A stretch of 33,829 nt of DNA from Dulcicalothrix desertica PCC 7102 (GTDB lineage Bacteria; Cyanobacteriota; Cyanobacteriia; Cyanobacteriales; Nostocaceae), in contig NZ_RSCL01000034.1 in the NCBI RefSeq assembly GCF_003991905.1, positions 1-33,829 of the forward strand. Reading direction: 5' to 3'. How positions within the stretch are numbered: the stretch's first letter is position 1; each line of letters begins with the position of its first letter. A program made the position numbers and the translations under genes. Below are positions 14,969-24,600 of the stretch, one piece after another. The notes beneath the pieces were generated by a model that worked only from the letters and a program-made list of their open reading frames with translations, had not been told where the DNA came from and did no database searches.

Positions 14969-17530
14969 TTACTCTGCCCAAACGATTAATCTGGGTTCGT
15001 AAGCGCTTGATAGGTATTCGTGTTTTGGAAGTACGCGCAGTGATAATCCTTGTAAGCCGGATGTATTGTATACAATTTCGGCTGTGTAAGTACTTAAATC
15101 GTTTTCGTCGGTGCCTTTGTATTCCATTACAACAGGTTCACCGTTGACAATTTCGCCGTTGGCATCGATGGCGCCTTGATATAATTCAACTTGCACATCG
15201 TCTTTTTTCAAGGAAGCCAAGTCAACTTTTGCTGTAACACTAACAGTTTGGTTAACTAAAATATCAGTTCCAGATGATACGTTAATATCTTTGATTTTGA
15301 TATTAAACCAACTGGTTCTTAATTTGTCTTTCCAATCTGCAAGTTCTTTAGCTGGAGCGTAATTATTTGCTATGAGATTGTGGTAACGGTCGCTAGCTGG
15401 GAAATACGCGCGTTGTGCATATTCTCCTACCATCCGTGCGGTGTTGAAGAAAGGACAATTCAAGCGAATTGCATCTTTCATTTTCGCTACCCAATGTCTC
15501 GGTAATGCGTCAGCGTCACGGTCGTAGAACAATGGCACGACTTCTTTCTCTAATAAATCGTATAGCGCATTTGCTTCGATTTCGTCTTGGTAGTTGGGGT
15601 CATCGTACATTTCACCATGTCCAATAGCCCAACCTGTGCTTACATAGTCTGCTTCGTCCCACCAGCCATCAAGAACGCTCAAATTTGGTAAGCCGTTCAT
15701 TGCCGCTTTCATACCGCTTGTTCCCGAAGCTTCGCGTGGGCGCCTTGGTGTATTTAACCAGATATCGCAACCCGACACCATCAACCGTGCGATGTAAATA
15801 TCATAATTAGGAACAAAGACGATTTGTTTTTGTAAGCCTTCTTCTTCAATAAAGTGGTTAATATCGCGAATAAGTTCTTTACCTGGGATATCTTTGGGGT
15901 GTGCTTTACCAGAAATTACAAACTGTACTTTACGGTCTTTGTTTGCCAATATAATCTTTCTGATGCGCTCGATATCGCTCATCCAGAGTGTCGCACGTTT
16001 ATAAGTGGCAAAACGGCGGGCAAAACCAATTGTAAATACTTTCGGGTCAAGAACTTCTTGCGCTTGCGCTATCTCTGATGGTGAGGCGCCTCTATCACGC
16101 AGGTGTTTAACCAAACGGTCACGTACATAAAGTACCATATCCAAGCGACAACGTTCATGGTTACGCCACAATTCCTCATCTGGTATGGCGTCCATACGTT
16201 CCCATAACGGACTATCTACAGCTGCCGATGACCAGTTGGGTCCTAAATAACGGTCGTATAGTTCTTGTGTTGATTTTGCTACACAGCTACGAGCATGTAC
16301 ACCGTTTGTAATGGCGCCAATAGGTACTTCATCAACAGGTACACCTTGCCATAGTCCCTTGAACATCTGACGCGATACAACTCCGTGTAACTGTGCTACA
16401 CCGTTCGAGAAAGTTGCCATCTTTAAAGCCAGTACCGCCATACTAAACGGCGCCGACAAATCACCCGTATTCTCTCGACCTAAACCGAGAAATTGCTCTT
16501 TGTTCATGCCGAAAATATCAGCGTAATACCCCAGGTAATGCAGCATCTTGTCAGGCGAGAACAAATCTATTCCAGCAGGTACAGGGGTATGGGTAGTAAA
16601 GATATTCGAGGAAATTACAACTTGCCGCGCGGTTGAATAATTCAAACCTTTCTCTTGAATGTAGATGCGGATACGTTCTAATGCTGAAAACGCCGCATGT
16701 CCTTCGTTCATGTGGTACGAAGTTACATCGTAACCCAAAGCTTTAAGCATCCGCACACCACCAATACCAAGCATAATTTCTTGGTGGATACGCATGTCGA
16801 TATCACCACCATATAACTGGTCGGTAATATTATGGTCGTAAGGATTATTTGGCTCAATATTAGTATCGAGCATGTAGAGTGGTACAGACCCTACTTGAAC
16901 TCGCCACACACGCGCGTAAACCTTGCGTCCAGGGTATTCTACCTCAATTATTAACTCCGAACCGTCCTCAGATCGTTCGAGGTGTAACGGCATGTTGTAA
17001 AAATCGTTGATGGGGTAACGTTCTTGTTGCCAACCATCAGCGTTGAGGTACTGTGCGAAATATCCTTGCTGATAAAGTAAACCAACACCAACCAAAGGTA
17101 AACCTAAGTCACTAGCACTCTTGAGGTGATCCCCAGCCAAAACTCCTAAACCACCTGAATATACAGGTAAGCAGTCAGCCAACCCAAACTCAGCAGAAAA
17201 GTAAGCGTAACATTCCTTTGGTTTACCTGCACGCTGTTTTTGATACCAGGTGCGTTCTTTCAGATAATCTTCTAATTGTTGCGCTGCACGACCCATTTGC
17301 GCCAGGAAGCCTTCATCTTCCACTACTTCCGTTAAACGCGCTTGGCTAATTGTACCCAGCATCAATACTGGGTTGTGACGACTACTTTCCCATAAATTGG
17401 GGTCTAGGCGCCGAAATAAGTCTTTTGCTTCTACATTCCAATCCCAATGCAAGTTATATGCGAGTTTTCGCAATGGTTCTAGTCGAGATGGTAAAGATGG
17501 TGATACGTTAAAAGTGCGAATGGGCTGCAT
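14969..17530 (-). CDS. glgP: alpha-glucan (glycogen) phosphorylase
   Basis: This 853-residue GT35 phosphorylase cuts glucose-1-phosphate from the ends of glycogen. The N-terminal region (LEPLRKLAYNLHWDWNVEAK, then DLFRRLDPNLWESSRHNPV) is the DUF3417 domain of the AgpP-like subgroup. Then follow AYFSAEFGLADCLPVYSGGL, GVLAGDHLKSASDLGLPLVG, and HMNEGHAAF. Near the C-terminus the pyridoxal phosphate lysine site is intact in EASGTSGMKAAMNGLPNLSV, about residues 600-620. The ATG start gives the expected MQPIRTFNV beginning. It is a single gene with its own promoter region of about 270 bp upstream. GGCGCC sites are frequent in it. Confidence 0.96.
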   Translation of the reverse strand: MQPIRTFNVSPSLPSRLEPLRKLAYNLHWDWNVEAKDLFRRLDPNLWESSRHNPVLMLGTISQARLTEVVEDEGFLAQMGRAAQQLEDYLKERTWYQKQRAGKPKECYAYFSAEFGLADCLPVYSGGLGVLAGDHLKSASDLGLPLVGVGLLYQQGYFAQYLNADGWQQERYPINDFYNMPLHLERSEDGSELIIEVEYPGRKVYARVWRVQVGSVPLYMLDTNIEPNNPYDHNITDQLYGGDIDMRIHQEIMLGIGGVRMLKALGYDVTSYHMNEGHAAFSALERIRIYIQEKGLNYSTARQVVISSNIFTTHTPVPAGIDLFSPDKMLHYLGYYADIFGMNKEQFLGLGRENTGDLSAPFSMAVLALKMATFSNGVAQLHGVVSRQMFKGLWQGVPVDEVPIGAITNGVHARSCVAKSTQELYDRYLGPNWSSAAVDSPLWERMDAIPDEELWRNHERCRLDMVLYVRDRLVKHLRDRGASPSEIAQAQEVLDPKVFTIGFARRFATYKRATLWMSDIERIRKIILANKDRKVQFVISGKAHPKDIPGKELIRDINHFIEEEGLQKQIVFVPNYDIYIARLMVSGCDIWLNTPRRPREASGTSGMKAAMNGLPNLSVLDGWWDEADYVSTGWAIGHGEMYDDPNYQDEIEANALYDLLEKEVVPLFYDRDADALPRHWVAKMKDAIRLNCPFFNTARMVGEYAQRAYFPASDRYHNLIANNYAPAKELADWKDKLRTSWFNIKIKDINVSSGTDILVNQTVSVTAKVDLASLKKDDVQVELYQGAIDANGEIVNGEPVVMEYKGTDENDLSTYTAEIVYNTSGLQGLSLRVLPKHEYLSSAYEPRLIVWAE

Positions 17531-17804
17531 AGAGGGATGCCTACTCTAATATCTAGCTATGGGTATTGTTCACTGTCTTAACCCAATGTTGCTTACTATT
17601 TATACTATCTTTGTGATATTTTAATGACTTTGTAAACTTATATTAACTTCTTAAATTTCCGCCTTAAACAAGCCAAAAATCGCCTCTTACTTCCATATCG
17701 TCTATTTTCCGCGTATTTACTAAAGGAAAACTTAACCTTTGGCGCCTGAGTTTAGAGTGGAGAATATTGAGTTGCTATCGAGTTGGTATTGAGTTATAAG
17801 AGTT

Positions 17805-17882
17805 GATCCCCCCAACCCCCCTTGGTAAGGGGGGCTAAGAATGATTCCTATTCCCCCCTTACCAAGGGGGGCAGGGGGGATT
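17805..17882. repeat. C/G-rich palindrome family, full copy A
   Basis: Two inverted arms, TCCCCCCAACCCCCCTTGGT at the left and ACCAAGGGGGGCAGGGGGGA at the right, enclose inner G and C tracts. The element is about 78 bp and lies just beyond the stop of the GNAT gene at 17892. It can fold into nested hairpins, and the G tracts could form a quadruplex. The arms differ from the other copies in the inner core (TTGGTAAGG instead of TTATTAAGG). Confidence 0.85.
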
Positions 17883-17891
17883 TACTCGTTA

Positions 17892-18386
17892 TCAAGATTG
17901 CAATATTTTCTTGATATCCTTCATCAATAAAAAGAGATGTAGGAGGTCGGTTGGACTAGATTCAAAATCAAACTTTTCATACCAAGCGCGCGCGCTATCA
18001 TCTTTAGCGTGAACAAGCAATGCCCTTATTCCTGCTATATCAGCGGCTTGATATGTTCGCTTTAATGCATCTTTCAATAATCCCTTACCTATTCCTTTTC
18101 CTTGTTCTCTCTTAGATACTGCTAAACGAGCCAAAATCATTACTGGTATAGGATGTTTCGCCAACCCTTTAGACACACGAGTTGGCGCCTCATCGTGCAT
18201 AACGGCGCCGACGGTTAAACTGTAGTAGCCAATTACACGTTCATCTAAACAACCTACATAAGTTTGGGCGCTGTTGGACTGTTGGTTCTGAAAAGCATAA
18301 CGTTGGAGAAAGCGATTCAAATCTGAATTTCCACAGTCAAAATCTTCAATATTATGAGTTGCCGATAATTTTTCGATTTTTAGCAC
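17892..18386 (-). CDS. GNAT acetyltransferase toxin (TacT/AtaT-like)
   Basis: This 164-residue GCN5-type acetyltransferase resembles toxins that acetylate the amino acid on charged tRNA and so stop translation. It starts MLKIEKLSATHNIEDFDCGN, then has SDLNRFLQRYAFQNQ, both typical of the toxin subgroup. The acetyl-CoA loop is LARLAVSKREQGKGIGKGLL, and ARAWYEKFDF carries the conserved Tyr near the C-terminus. It lies directly after a DUF1778 antitoxin gene with a 14-bp gap, the usual TacA-TacT order. All key motifs appear intact. The specific tRNA target cannot be read from sequence. Confidence 0.9.
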   Translation of the reverse strand: MLKIEKLSATHNIEDFDCGNSDLNRFLQRYAFQNQQSNSAQTYVGCLDERVIGYYSLTVGAVMHDEAPTRVSKGLAKHPIPVMILARLAVSKREQGKGIGKGLLKDALKRTYQAADIAGIRALLVHAKDDSARAWYEKFDFESSPTDLLHLFLLMKDIKKILQS

Positions 18387-18400
18387 AAACCAAAAATACC

Positions 18401-18679
18401 TTATTCAAACACACTTGGCTCTGTCAAAAGACGTTTTAAATTAGGCTTATCTTGTGTAGGACGGTCTAAGGCTTCTTGAAAAGCTTGCCATTTTTCATCA
18501 TCCAACACAAATAAAACGCGATTTGTTAATGTTTCTGATGCTGCTGTTAACCCATGCTCTAGCAAAAACTCGCTGACATTCTTGTGTGACGCGGATGCTG
18601 CCTGCTGTAACAATTTCTTAACAGCGGGACTTGTACGAATATCAATTCTTTCAGATTTCGATTCAGACTGGCTTTGCAT
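18401..18679 (-). CDS. DUF1778 (TacA-like) antitoxin
   Basis: The start at 18679 gives MQSQSESKSERIDIRTSPAV, then KKLLQQAASASHKNVSEFL, a ribbon-helix-helix DNA-binding domain. The C-terminal part (LTNRVLFVLDDEKWQAFQEA, then LDRPTQDKPNLKRLLTEP) covers the active site of the GNAT toxin. The frame is open to 18718, but the 13 residues before this ATG lack family similarity. It should repress the shared promoter together with the toxin. The orphan at 12499 matches only the C-terminal part of this family. Confidence 0.9.
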   Translation of the reverse strand: MQSQSESKSERIDIRTSPAVKKLLQQAASASHKNVSEFLLEHGLTAASETLTNRVLFVLDDEKWQAFQEALDRPTQDKPNLKRLLTEPSVFE

Positions 18680-18771
18680 TTTATAGATTGTATTTAAACA
18701 TCTACCTGTATTATACACACAACGTCACGACAATATAATTCATCCCGCAGGATAGCTAACCGTCCCGCTTG

Positions 18772-19350
18772 TCACTTAGCATCATAAGTGCGGAATAAGT
18801 AAGATGCATAACCAACCACCTCTCTAGCAGTAGAGTAAACATCTCGTAATTCGTAAAAATTAGCATGGGCTGAGTAAACTTGAGAAATACCAAATTTATT
18901 TAGCGCTAGCTTAGAGCGGGGTATATGGAAGTATTGAGAAATAACCATTACACTTTGCCAATTATTTTCTTTCATAATGCGAGCGGTGTTTTTAGCAGTT
19001 AAATAAGTTGTGTTACCTTTGCTATCTACATAAATACGCGCTTCTGGTATTCCATGAGCAACGAGGTACTGTTTCATAACTACTGCTTCGTCAAAACCTT
19101 CAATACCCACTCCACCACTTACAATTACATTTGCAAACAAACCTTGTTGATACAATTGAATTGTTTTATCTAATCTCGCTTGTAAACGAGGTGAGGGTTT
19201 CCCATTGGTTTCGACTTTATTACCAAGCACCACAGCACTATCTGCTTGATGAATATCATCATGTAACCCATCAATTACTAAAATTGCTGCTGGAACACAG
19301 AGCGTTGAAAGTACTCCAAGTGCAAGAATTATTTTAAAAAGGCGCTTCAT
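18772..19350 (-). CDS. YdcF/SanA-type (DUF218) membrane protein
   Basis: The 192 residues begin with a basic stretch and one hydrophobic helix (RLFKIILALGVLSTLCVPAA), a signal anchor or signal peptide. The rest follows the DUF218 fold: ADSAVVLGNKVETNGKPSPR, then LQARLDKTIQLYQQGLF, NVIVSGGVGIEG, ARIYVDSKGNTTYLTAKNTA, and VMVISQYFHIPRSKLAL. Related SanA and YdcF proteins act in envelope integrity or cell wall metabolism, but the exact reaction is unknown. It stands alone, with the TacA promoter region on one side and a repeat-rich gap on the other. Confidence 0.88.
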   Translation of the reverse strand: MKRLFKIILALGVLSTLCVPAAILVIDGLHDDIHQADSAVVLGNKVETNGKPSPRLQARLDKTIQLYQQGLFANVIVSGGVGIEGFDEAVVMKQYLVAHGIPEARIYVDSKGNTTYLTAKNTARIMKENNWQSVMVISQYFHIPRSKLALNKFGISQVYSAHANFYELRDVYSTAREVVGYASYLFRTYDAK

Positions 19351-19395
19351 TAATCAGATTTGATTCAATAGTGTAGATTCATAGCTCTATATTTT

Positions 19396-19475
19396 AATCC
19401 CCCCTGCCCCCCTTAATAAGGGGGGTAAAAGAAGTTTTTCTTAGCCCCCCTTATTAAGGGGGGTTGGGGGGGATT
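19396..19475. repeat. C/G-rich palindrome family, full copy B
   Basis: The left arm AATCCCCCCTGCCCCCCTTA and the right arm CCCCTTATTAAGGGGGGTTG enclose a 20-bp non-G centre. The element is about 80 bp, in the gap between the DUF218 gene and the CHAT gene, with both pointing away from it. A terminator role is therefore unlikely for this copy. Confidence 0.85.
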
Positions 19476-19480
19476 TGTTT

Positions 19481-19565
19481 CAACCCACCAAAATTAATCA
19501 CACAAACCATTAGACTTTGTTTGTAACCAATAACTTATCCGTTACATCCGTTACATCCGTTGCCA
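19481..19565. repeat. end fragment of the CTAG element and ATCCGTTAC repeats
   Basis: CCACCAAAATTAATCACACA followed by AACCATTAG matches the inverted end of the MITE-like elements at 26027 and 30361. Just after it, ATCCGTTAC occurs in tandem (TTATCCGTTACATCCGTTAC), the same motif as in the interior of 30361-30540. Here the pieces have a different order, so this looks like a rearranged fragment. The rest of 19351-19719 shows no gene. Confidence 0.6.
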
Positions 19566-19719
19566 ACTTTCTTAACAATACCTAAATTACTTGAGAATGG
19601 TTATTCATGTAAAATATAAACAAACAAAGTTCAATTTGCATATATTTACCTAAAATCTACCTATATAAATCTATATCTCTAATTTGATATAGCCCTCAAT
19701 ATTAAACTTACTGGTTAAT

Positions 19720-21357
19720 ATGGACGATAAATTTTATACTAAAATTCTATTAATGTCCGCAAATCCTCTCAGTACATCTAGATTGCGTCTAGATGAGGAA
19801 ATGCGTGAAATTAAAGAGGGTTTAAAGCGTTCTAAGCACCGTGACAAATATATAATCAACACAGCAGAAGCAGTTAGGTATAGGGATATCCACAGAGCTA
19901 TTCTCGATTACGAGCCGCAAATTATACATTTTTCTGGACATGGTGCGGGTGAGGAAGGGTTGCTATTTGAATCGGAGGCAGGTCAAACTAGATTTATTGA
20001 TGCAGCAGCTTTAGCTCAATTATTCCAACTCTTTAGCGAGCAAGTAGAGTGCGTTGTTCTCAATGCTTGCTACTCTGAATATCAAGCAAAGGAAATAGCC
20101 CGACATATCAATTATGTGGTGGGTATGAGTAATACAATTGAAGATAGAGCAGCATTAGAGTTTGCTGTAGGTTTTTACGATGCGTTAGGAGCAGGTAAAG
20201 GTTATAAATTTGCTTATGAACTAGGTCGCAGTTTGATTAAAATTGCGGGAATACCCCAGGAGTTAATACCGCAGTTAGTTACAAAAGATGATTTACAGGC
20301 GCCATCCGAATCACAATCTCAGGTAGAATTGCCAGATACCGCTGATAATAACTTTGATACCGATATATATATTAACCGACCGCCAATAGAGACAAAATGC
20401 TATGAAACCATTTTACATACAGGCGCCTTGATACGAATTAAGGCGCCAACTAAAATGGGCAAGACTTCACTATCAGAAAATTTGCTCTCTTATGCTAGCG
20501 AACAGGGTTATGCAACAGCAAAACTAGATTTAAAGCTAGCAGATAGTTCGGTACTTGATAACTTACAAAGCTTTTTACAATGGTTGTGTGCGGATGTTTC
20601 CGATAGTTTGGATATGGAAACGAAGCTATCGGAGCATTGGGAAGATATATATGGATTAAATAAAAACTGTACTCGTTACTTTCAACGCTATTTATTGACC
20701 AATATTGAAAATCCGCTTGTACTTGCCATAGATAACTTTGAACTACTGTTTGAATACCCTGATATATTCTCCGAATTTAGCAAACTCCTGCGAAGTTGGT
20801 ATGAAAAAGCCAAACAAGGGGATAAGATAGGCAACATTTGGAAAAAAATGCGCTTAATTGTCGTTCATTCCACAGATGCTTATCCTACACTCGATACCAA
20901 CTATTCTCCGTTTAACGTTGGGTTAGCGGTTGACTTACCAGAATTTACTCAGGGTCAGGTAGAAGCAGTAGCTAGAGGATATCACTTAAACGGGAAAGTT
21001 GGAGAACAAGGAGTAAATCAATTAATGGAGCTAGTAGGAGGACATCCTTATTTAGTGCAACAAGCATTTTCAAACTTGAAAAATAAGCAAACTAGTCTCA
21101 AACAGCTTTTACAGCTTGCACCAACCGAACAAGGTATTTATGCAAACCATTTACGTCAGTTGCTCTGGAACTTACAGCATAACCCTTTATTAAAAGATGC
21201 TTATAAAAAGGTAGTGATGGCTAAATATCCTGTACCTGTTGATTCAGAGGTTAGCTTTAAATTACAGAGTTTAGGTCTAGTAAAGCTTTCTGGTAATGAT
21301 TGTATTCCTAGCTGCGATTTATATAAACAATATTTTTGCGCGCGTCTTGTAGCATAG
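19720..21357 (+). CDS. CHAT protease fused to a STAND-like ATPase
   Basis: This 545-residue protein starts with a CHAT domain (caspase-like, about 1-190). The catalytic dyad is visible: His74 in FSGHGAGEEG and Cys117 in VVLNACYSE. After a short linker comes an AAA-like P-loop domain (about 215-500), with Walker A KAPTKMGKTSL (241-251) and Walker B LVLAIDNFELL (333-343). A GGHPYLVQQAF motif follows, and a winged-helix-like end. Such proteins in cyanobacteria look like STAND signalling switches that release a protease on sensing a signal. The next gene carries a related ATPase domain, so the two may act together; the 330-bp gap argues against tight coupling. Two GGCGCC sites flank the Walker A region. 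Confidence 0.9.
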   Translation: MDDKFYTKILLMSANPLSTSRLRLDEEMREIKEGLKRSKHRDKYIINTAEAVRYRDIHRAILDYEPQIIHFSGHGAGEEGLLFESEAGQTRFIDAAALAQLFQLFSEQVECVVLNACYSEYQAKEIARHINYVVGMSNTIEDRAALEFAVGFYDALGAGKGYKFAYELGRSLIKIAGIPQELIPQLVTKDDLQAPSESQSQVELPDTADNNFDTDIYINRPPIETKCYETILHTGALIRIKAPTKMGKTSLSENLLSYASEQGYATAKLDLKLADSSVLDNLQSFLQWLCADVSDSLDMETKLSEHWEDIYGLNKNCTRYFQRYLLTNIENPLVLAIDNFELLFEYPDIFSEFSKLLRSWYEKAKQGDKIGNIWKKMRLIVVHSTDAYPTLDTNYSPFNVGLAVDLPEFTQGQVEAVARGYHLNGKVGEQGVNQLMELVGGHPYLVQQAFSNLKNKQTSLKQLLQLAPTEQGIYANHLRQLLWNLQHNPLLKDAYKKVVMAKYPVPVDSEVSFKLQSLGLVKLSGNDCIPSCDLYKQYFCARLVA

Positions 21358-21390
21358 GCATCTTGCCTGTGCAGTCACATATTTTTTTAA

Positions 21391-21420
21391 CCACAGAGGC
21401 GCCGAGGACACAGAGGAAAA
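21391..21420. repeat. CACAGAG dispersed repeat, copy 2
   Basis: CCACAGAGGCGCCGAGGACA followed by CAGAGG, inverted relative to the copy at 12717-12753. Confidence 0.7.
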
Positions 21421-21644
21421 ATTATTAAGATATCTACTGCAAAAGGCTAAGATTCGTACTTCTGTCATGCTGAGGAACGAAGCATCTTAAAAATTTCAAG
21501 GTACGAAGCATCTTAAAAATTTCGTTTGCTTGAGGACATACTGTGTAACTCACAAAATTTTATGACTTAAACTAGTACTTTAAGTAAAAGAGGCGCCATT
21601 AAATATAACCTACTCGTTTGCAGTATAAATTCCTAACTCCCCTA

Positions 21645-21664
21645 CAGACGTGACATGTCACGTC
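21645..21664. repeat. GTAGAGAC palindrome family, TGACATGTCA core
   Basis: AGACGTGACATGTCACGTCT is a perfect 20-bp palindrome followed by CTACA. It shares the GAGACG/CGTCTC arms with copies at 24928-24955 and 27392-27411, but the centre differs. Confidence 0.85.
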
Positions 21665-21686
21665 TCTACAATTCCTAACTCCCATT

Positions 21687-24600
21687 ATGTTAGAACAATA
21701 CATTTTTTCCGGTAGTCTCCCAGAAAATGCAAGCACCTATGTAAAGCGCGAAGCTGATAAAGAATTATATGAAGGACTCAAAGCTGGTAAATTCTGTTAC
21801 GTTCTTAATTCCCGACAATCGGGAAAATCTAGCTTGCGAGTGCGAACCATGCAACGGTTGCGAGATGCGGATGTTGCTTGTGTATCGATAGATTTATCTA
21901 GCGATAGTGTTCAAGATGCGACACCGGAACAGTGGTATGTGGGTTTGATAGATTATTTCATTGAAAGCTTTGATTTAGATGTGGAGTTAGGGAAATGGTG
22001 GAGCAAATACCAATTACTTTCCCCATTATCTCGGTTTCGCAAGTTTATCGAAGAGGTTTTGCTTGTTGAAGTTCGCGAGAATATTATTGTTTTTATCGAT
22101 GAGATAGATAGCGTTCTCAGTTTCAAGTTTCCCACCGATGACTTTTTCGCTTTTATTCGCGCTTGTCACAATCAACGAGTCGATAATCCTGAGTATAACC
22201 GCCTTGCCTTTTGTTTACTAGGGGTTGCATCGCCAAGTAATTTAATCTCAGATAAAAACCGTACCCCGTTTAATATTGGTCAAGCAATTATACTCAAAGG
22301 GTTTCAACTGCATGAAGCGGAACCGTTAGAAAAAGGGTTAAGTCCTTACTTTGAAGATACGCGCGCGGTAATCAAAGAAATATTACACTGGACAGGAGGA
22401 CAACCATTTTTGACGCAAAAGCTATGTCAGTTCATGGTTGAAGAATCAAAAACAGCAAATCCCCGTACTGTCGAGCAAATAGTCAAAGCAAAAATAATTG
22501 AAAATTGGGAATCACAAGACTTTCCCGAACATCTACGTACTATTCGCGATAGAATACTCCGGAATGAAGAACGTGCGGGGTATTTATTGGAGTTGTACCA
22601 GCAAGTGCGCGCGTCTGGGGAGATTACAAATAATGACAGCATTGAGCAAAGTGAGTTAATGCTGTCAGGGTTAGTAGTGAAGGGAGAAAATAAATTACGA
22701 GTTTTAAACCCAATTTATTATCAGGTCTTTAATCAAAACTGGATTGATACAGAGCTAAAAAAATTACGTCCTTATTCCGAAGTGTTTCGAGCTTGGGTTG
22801 CTTCTGGATGTAGCGATGAGTCGCGACTTTTGAGAGGCAATGCGCTCTTTGATGCTGAAGAATGGGCAAAGGATAAGAATTTAACTCATCAAGATAAAGA
22901 GTTTTTAGCCGATAGTAGAAACAAAGAAACTCAAGAGGAAATTGCTGCACAAAAAAAAGAAGCGCAGTTGGAGAGGGAGAGGAAAGATAGAGAAGCGGCT
23001 GAGAAAAGGAACCTATTATTAACCGAAGCGAATATTAAAGCTAAACGGCAGATTCGTAATGGTTCGGCTATTTTATTATTAACTTTATTGGCTGCTGTCA
23101 CGTTAGGAATATTTGCAACAGGAGAAGGTAATAAAGCACTAGAAGCACAACAACAGTTTAAAAATGTTAAAAAACAAGCGGAAGAACAAGGGAAAAAAGT
23201 TAGAGAATCTCAACAGCAAGTTCAAAGCTTACAAGCAACCGCTAACGTTGCCGGACGAGAAGCACAACAAGCAAGCAAAAAAGCTCAAGAGGAACGAGGA
23301 AAAGCTCAAAAAGCAGAACAAAATGCTAAAGATGCTAATAAAAAAGTGCTAGAAGCAACAAAACAAGCTCAAAATGCAAAAATAGATGCTAATAATGCTA
23401 ATCAAGATGCCGAGAAAGCCAAAGAAAAAGCCAAATTAGAACAAAAAAAGGCTGCACAAGCAGAAGAAAAAGCTCAAGAAGGACAACGTAACGCTAATAA
23501 ATCACAAATTAGAGCTAATGAGGCTAATGGAAAAGCGATAGAAGCACAACAGAAAGCGCAAGAAGCGCAACAAGAAGTAGGAAAGTTAAAAGATAAGCTT
23601 ATTTTGGCACAGAAAGAAGTTGAAACTGTTCAACAACTATCTAAATTAGCCGGAGACTTACGAGATAAAAATCTGACATTTGAGTCAGATGAAGCTTTAA
23701 GACAGGCTGGTTTATCCTTTAGAGTTAATAACCATAACCTTAAACAAGCGCTTTTACTTGCTTCAATAGCGCGAGCATATAAACAACTTAACAACCCTAA
23801 AGCAGATGCGGAAATTAAAAAAAGTTTAGAAGAACTGAATAAGAGCCAAAAAGAAAGTATAAATATTAATCAAAGAGTACAGATTAAAATTTTAGCTAAG
23901 AACATAGAAGGTAACATACTGGAAAATAAAAATGATGCAAAAGCCTTAAATTCGTATCAAGAAGCATTTCAAATTATTCAAAAATATTCAAGGCAAAAAC
24001 CAACCTTCTATTCCAACGAAATAAATCCGTTTCAGCAAAATCAGAAAGAGCAAATTCTCTCAGCAAATGATATTGAATCGGGCTATCGAAGTTTAATTAA
24101 TTTACTCATAAAAAATCAGAATCAAGAAGATTTGAAAACAGTGAGAGATTCTCTTAAAAATCACTTATACGCTGGACTCAAATATTCCTTAGAAGCAAAA
24201 GACTTGAAAGCAAAAAATTGGGAAGAGGCAGACAGAAAAACTGACCAACTTGTGCTCCATATTGCTAAGAGAGAAAAAGAAGGTTTTTTAGATACTCAAA
24301 GTCTAGAACAATTTTCTTGTACAGAACTAAAAGAAATTGATGATTATTGGAAGCAATACTCAAACGGGCATTTTGGCTTTAGCGTACAGAAAGACATTTA
24401 TAAAGAGACGGGAAATAGGCTAGGATTAAAGCCCCAGGACTGGAATGACAAGGATACCGAAAACTATTACAATTTCGCACGTCGAGTTGGATGGTATAAT
24501 GATAAGCTAGAAGAAACAGAAGGAAGAAGACAAAGCTCAGGTGGATTTATGCGCTACGAAGACTATATAGAGCGTATAAAAGATGACCCCTTAAACCCTA

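Larger units (their letters stand above)
21358..21686. other. repeat-filled gap between the two ATPase genes
   Basis: About 330 bp. It holds a CACAGAG repeat (21391-21420) and a copy of the GTCATGCTGAGGAACGAAGC repeat (21465-21530, two units). A GACGTGACATGTCACGTC palindrome follows at 21645-21664. No gene is visible. The start ATG of the next gene follows AATTCCTAACTCCC, which occurs twice nearby. Confidence 0.7.

Noticed and set aside
23164-23352. Plus-strand Lys/Asn-rich frame
   Set aside because: It is the out-of-frame reading of the coiled coil of the ATPase-GUN4 gene.
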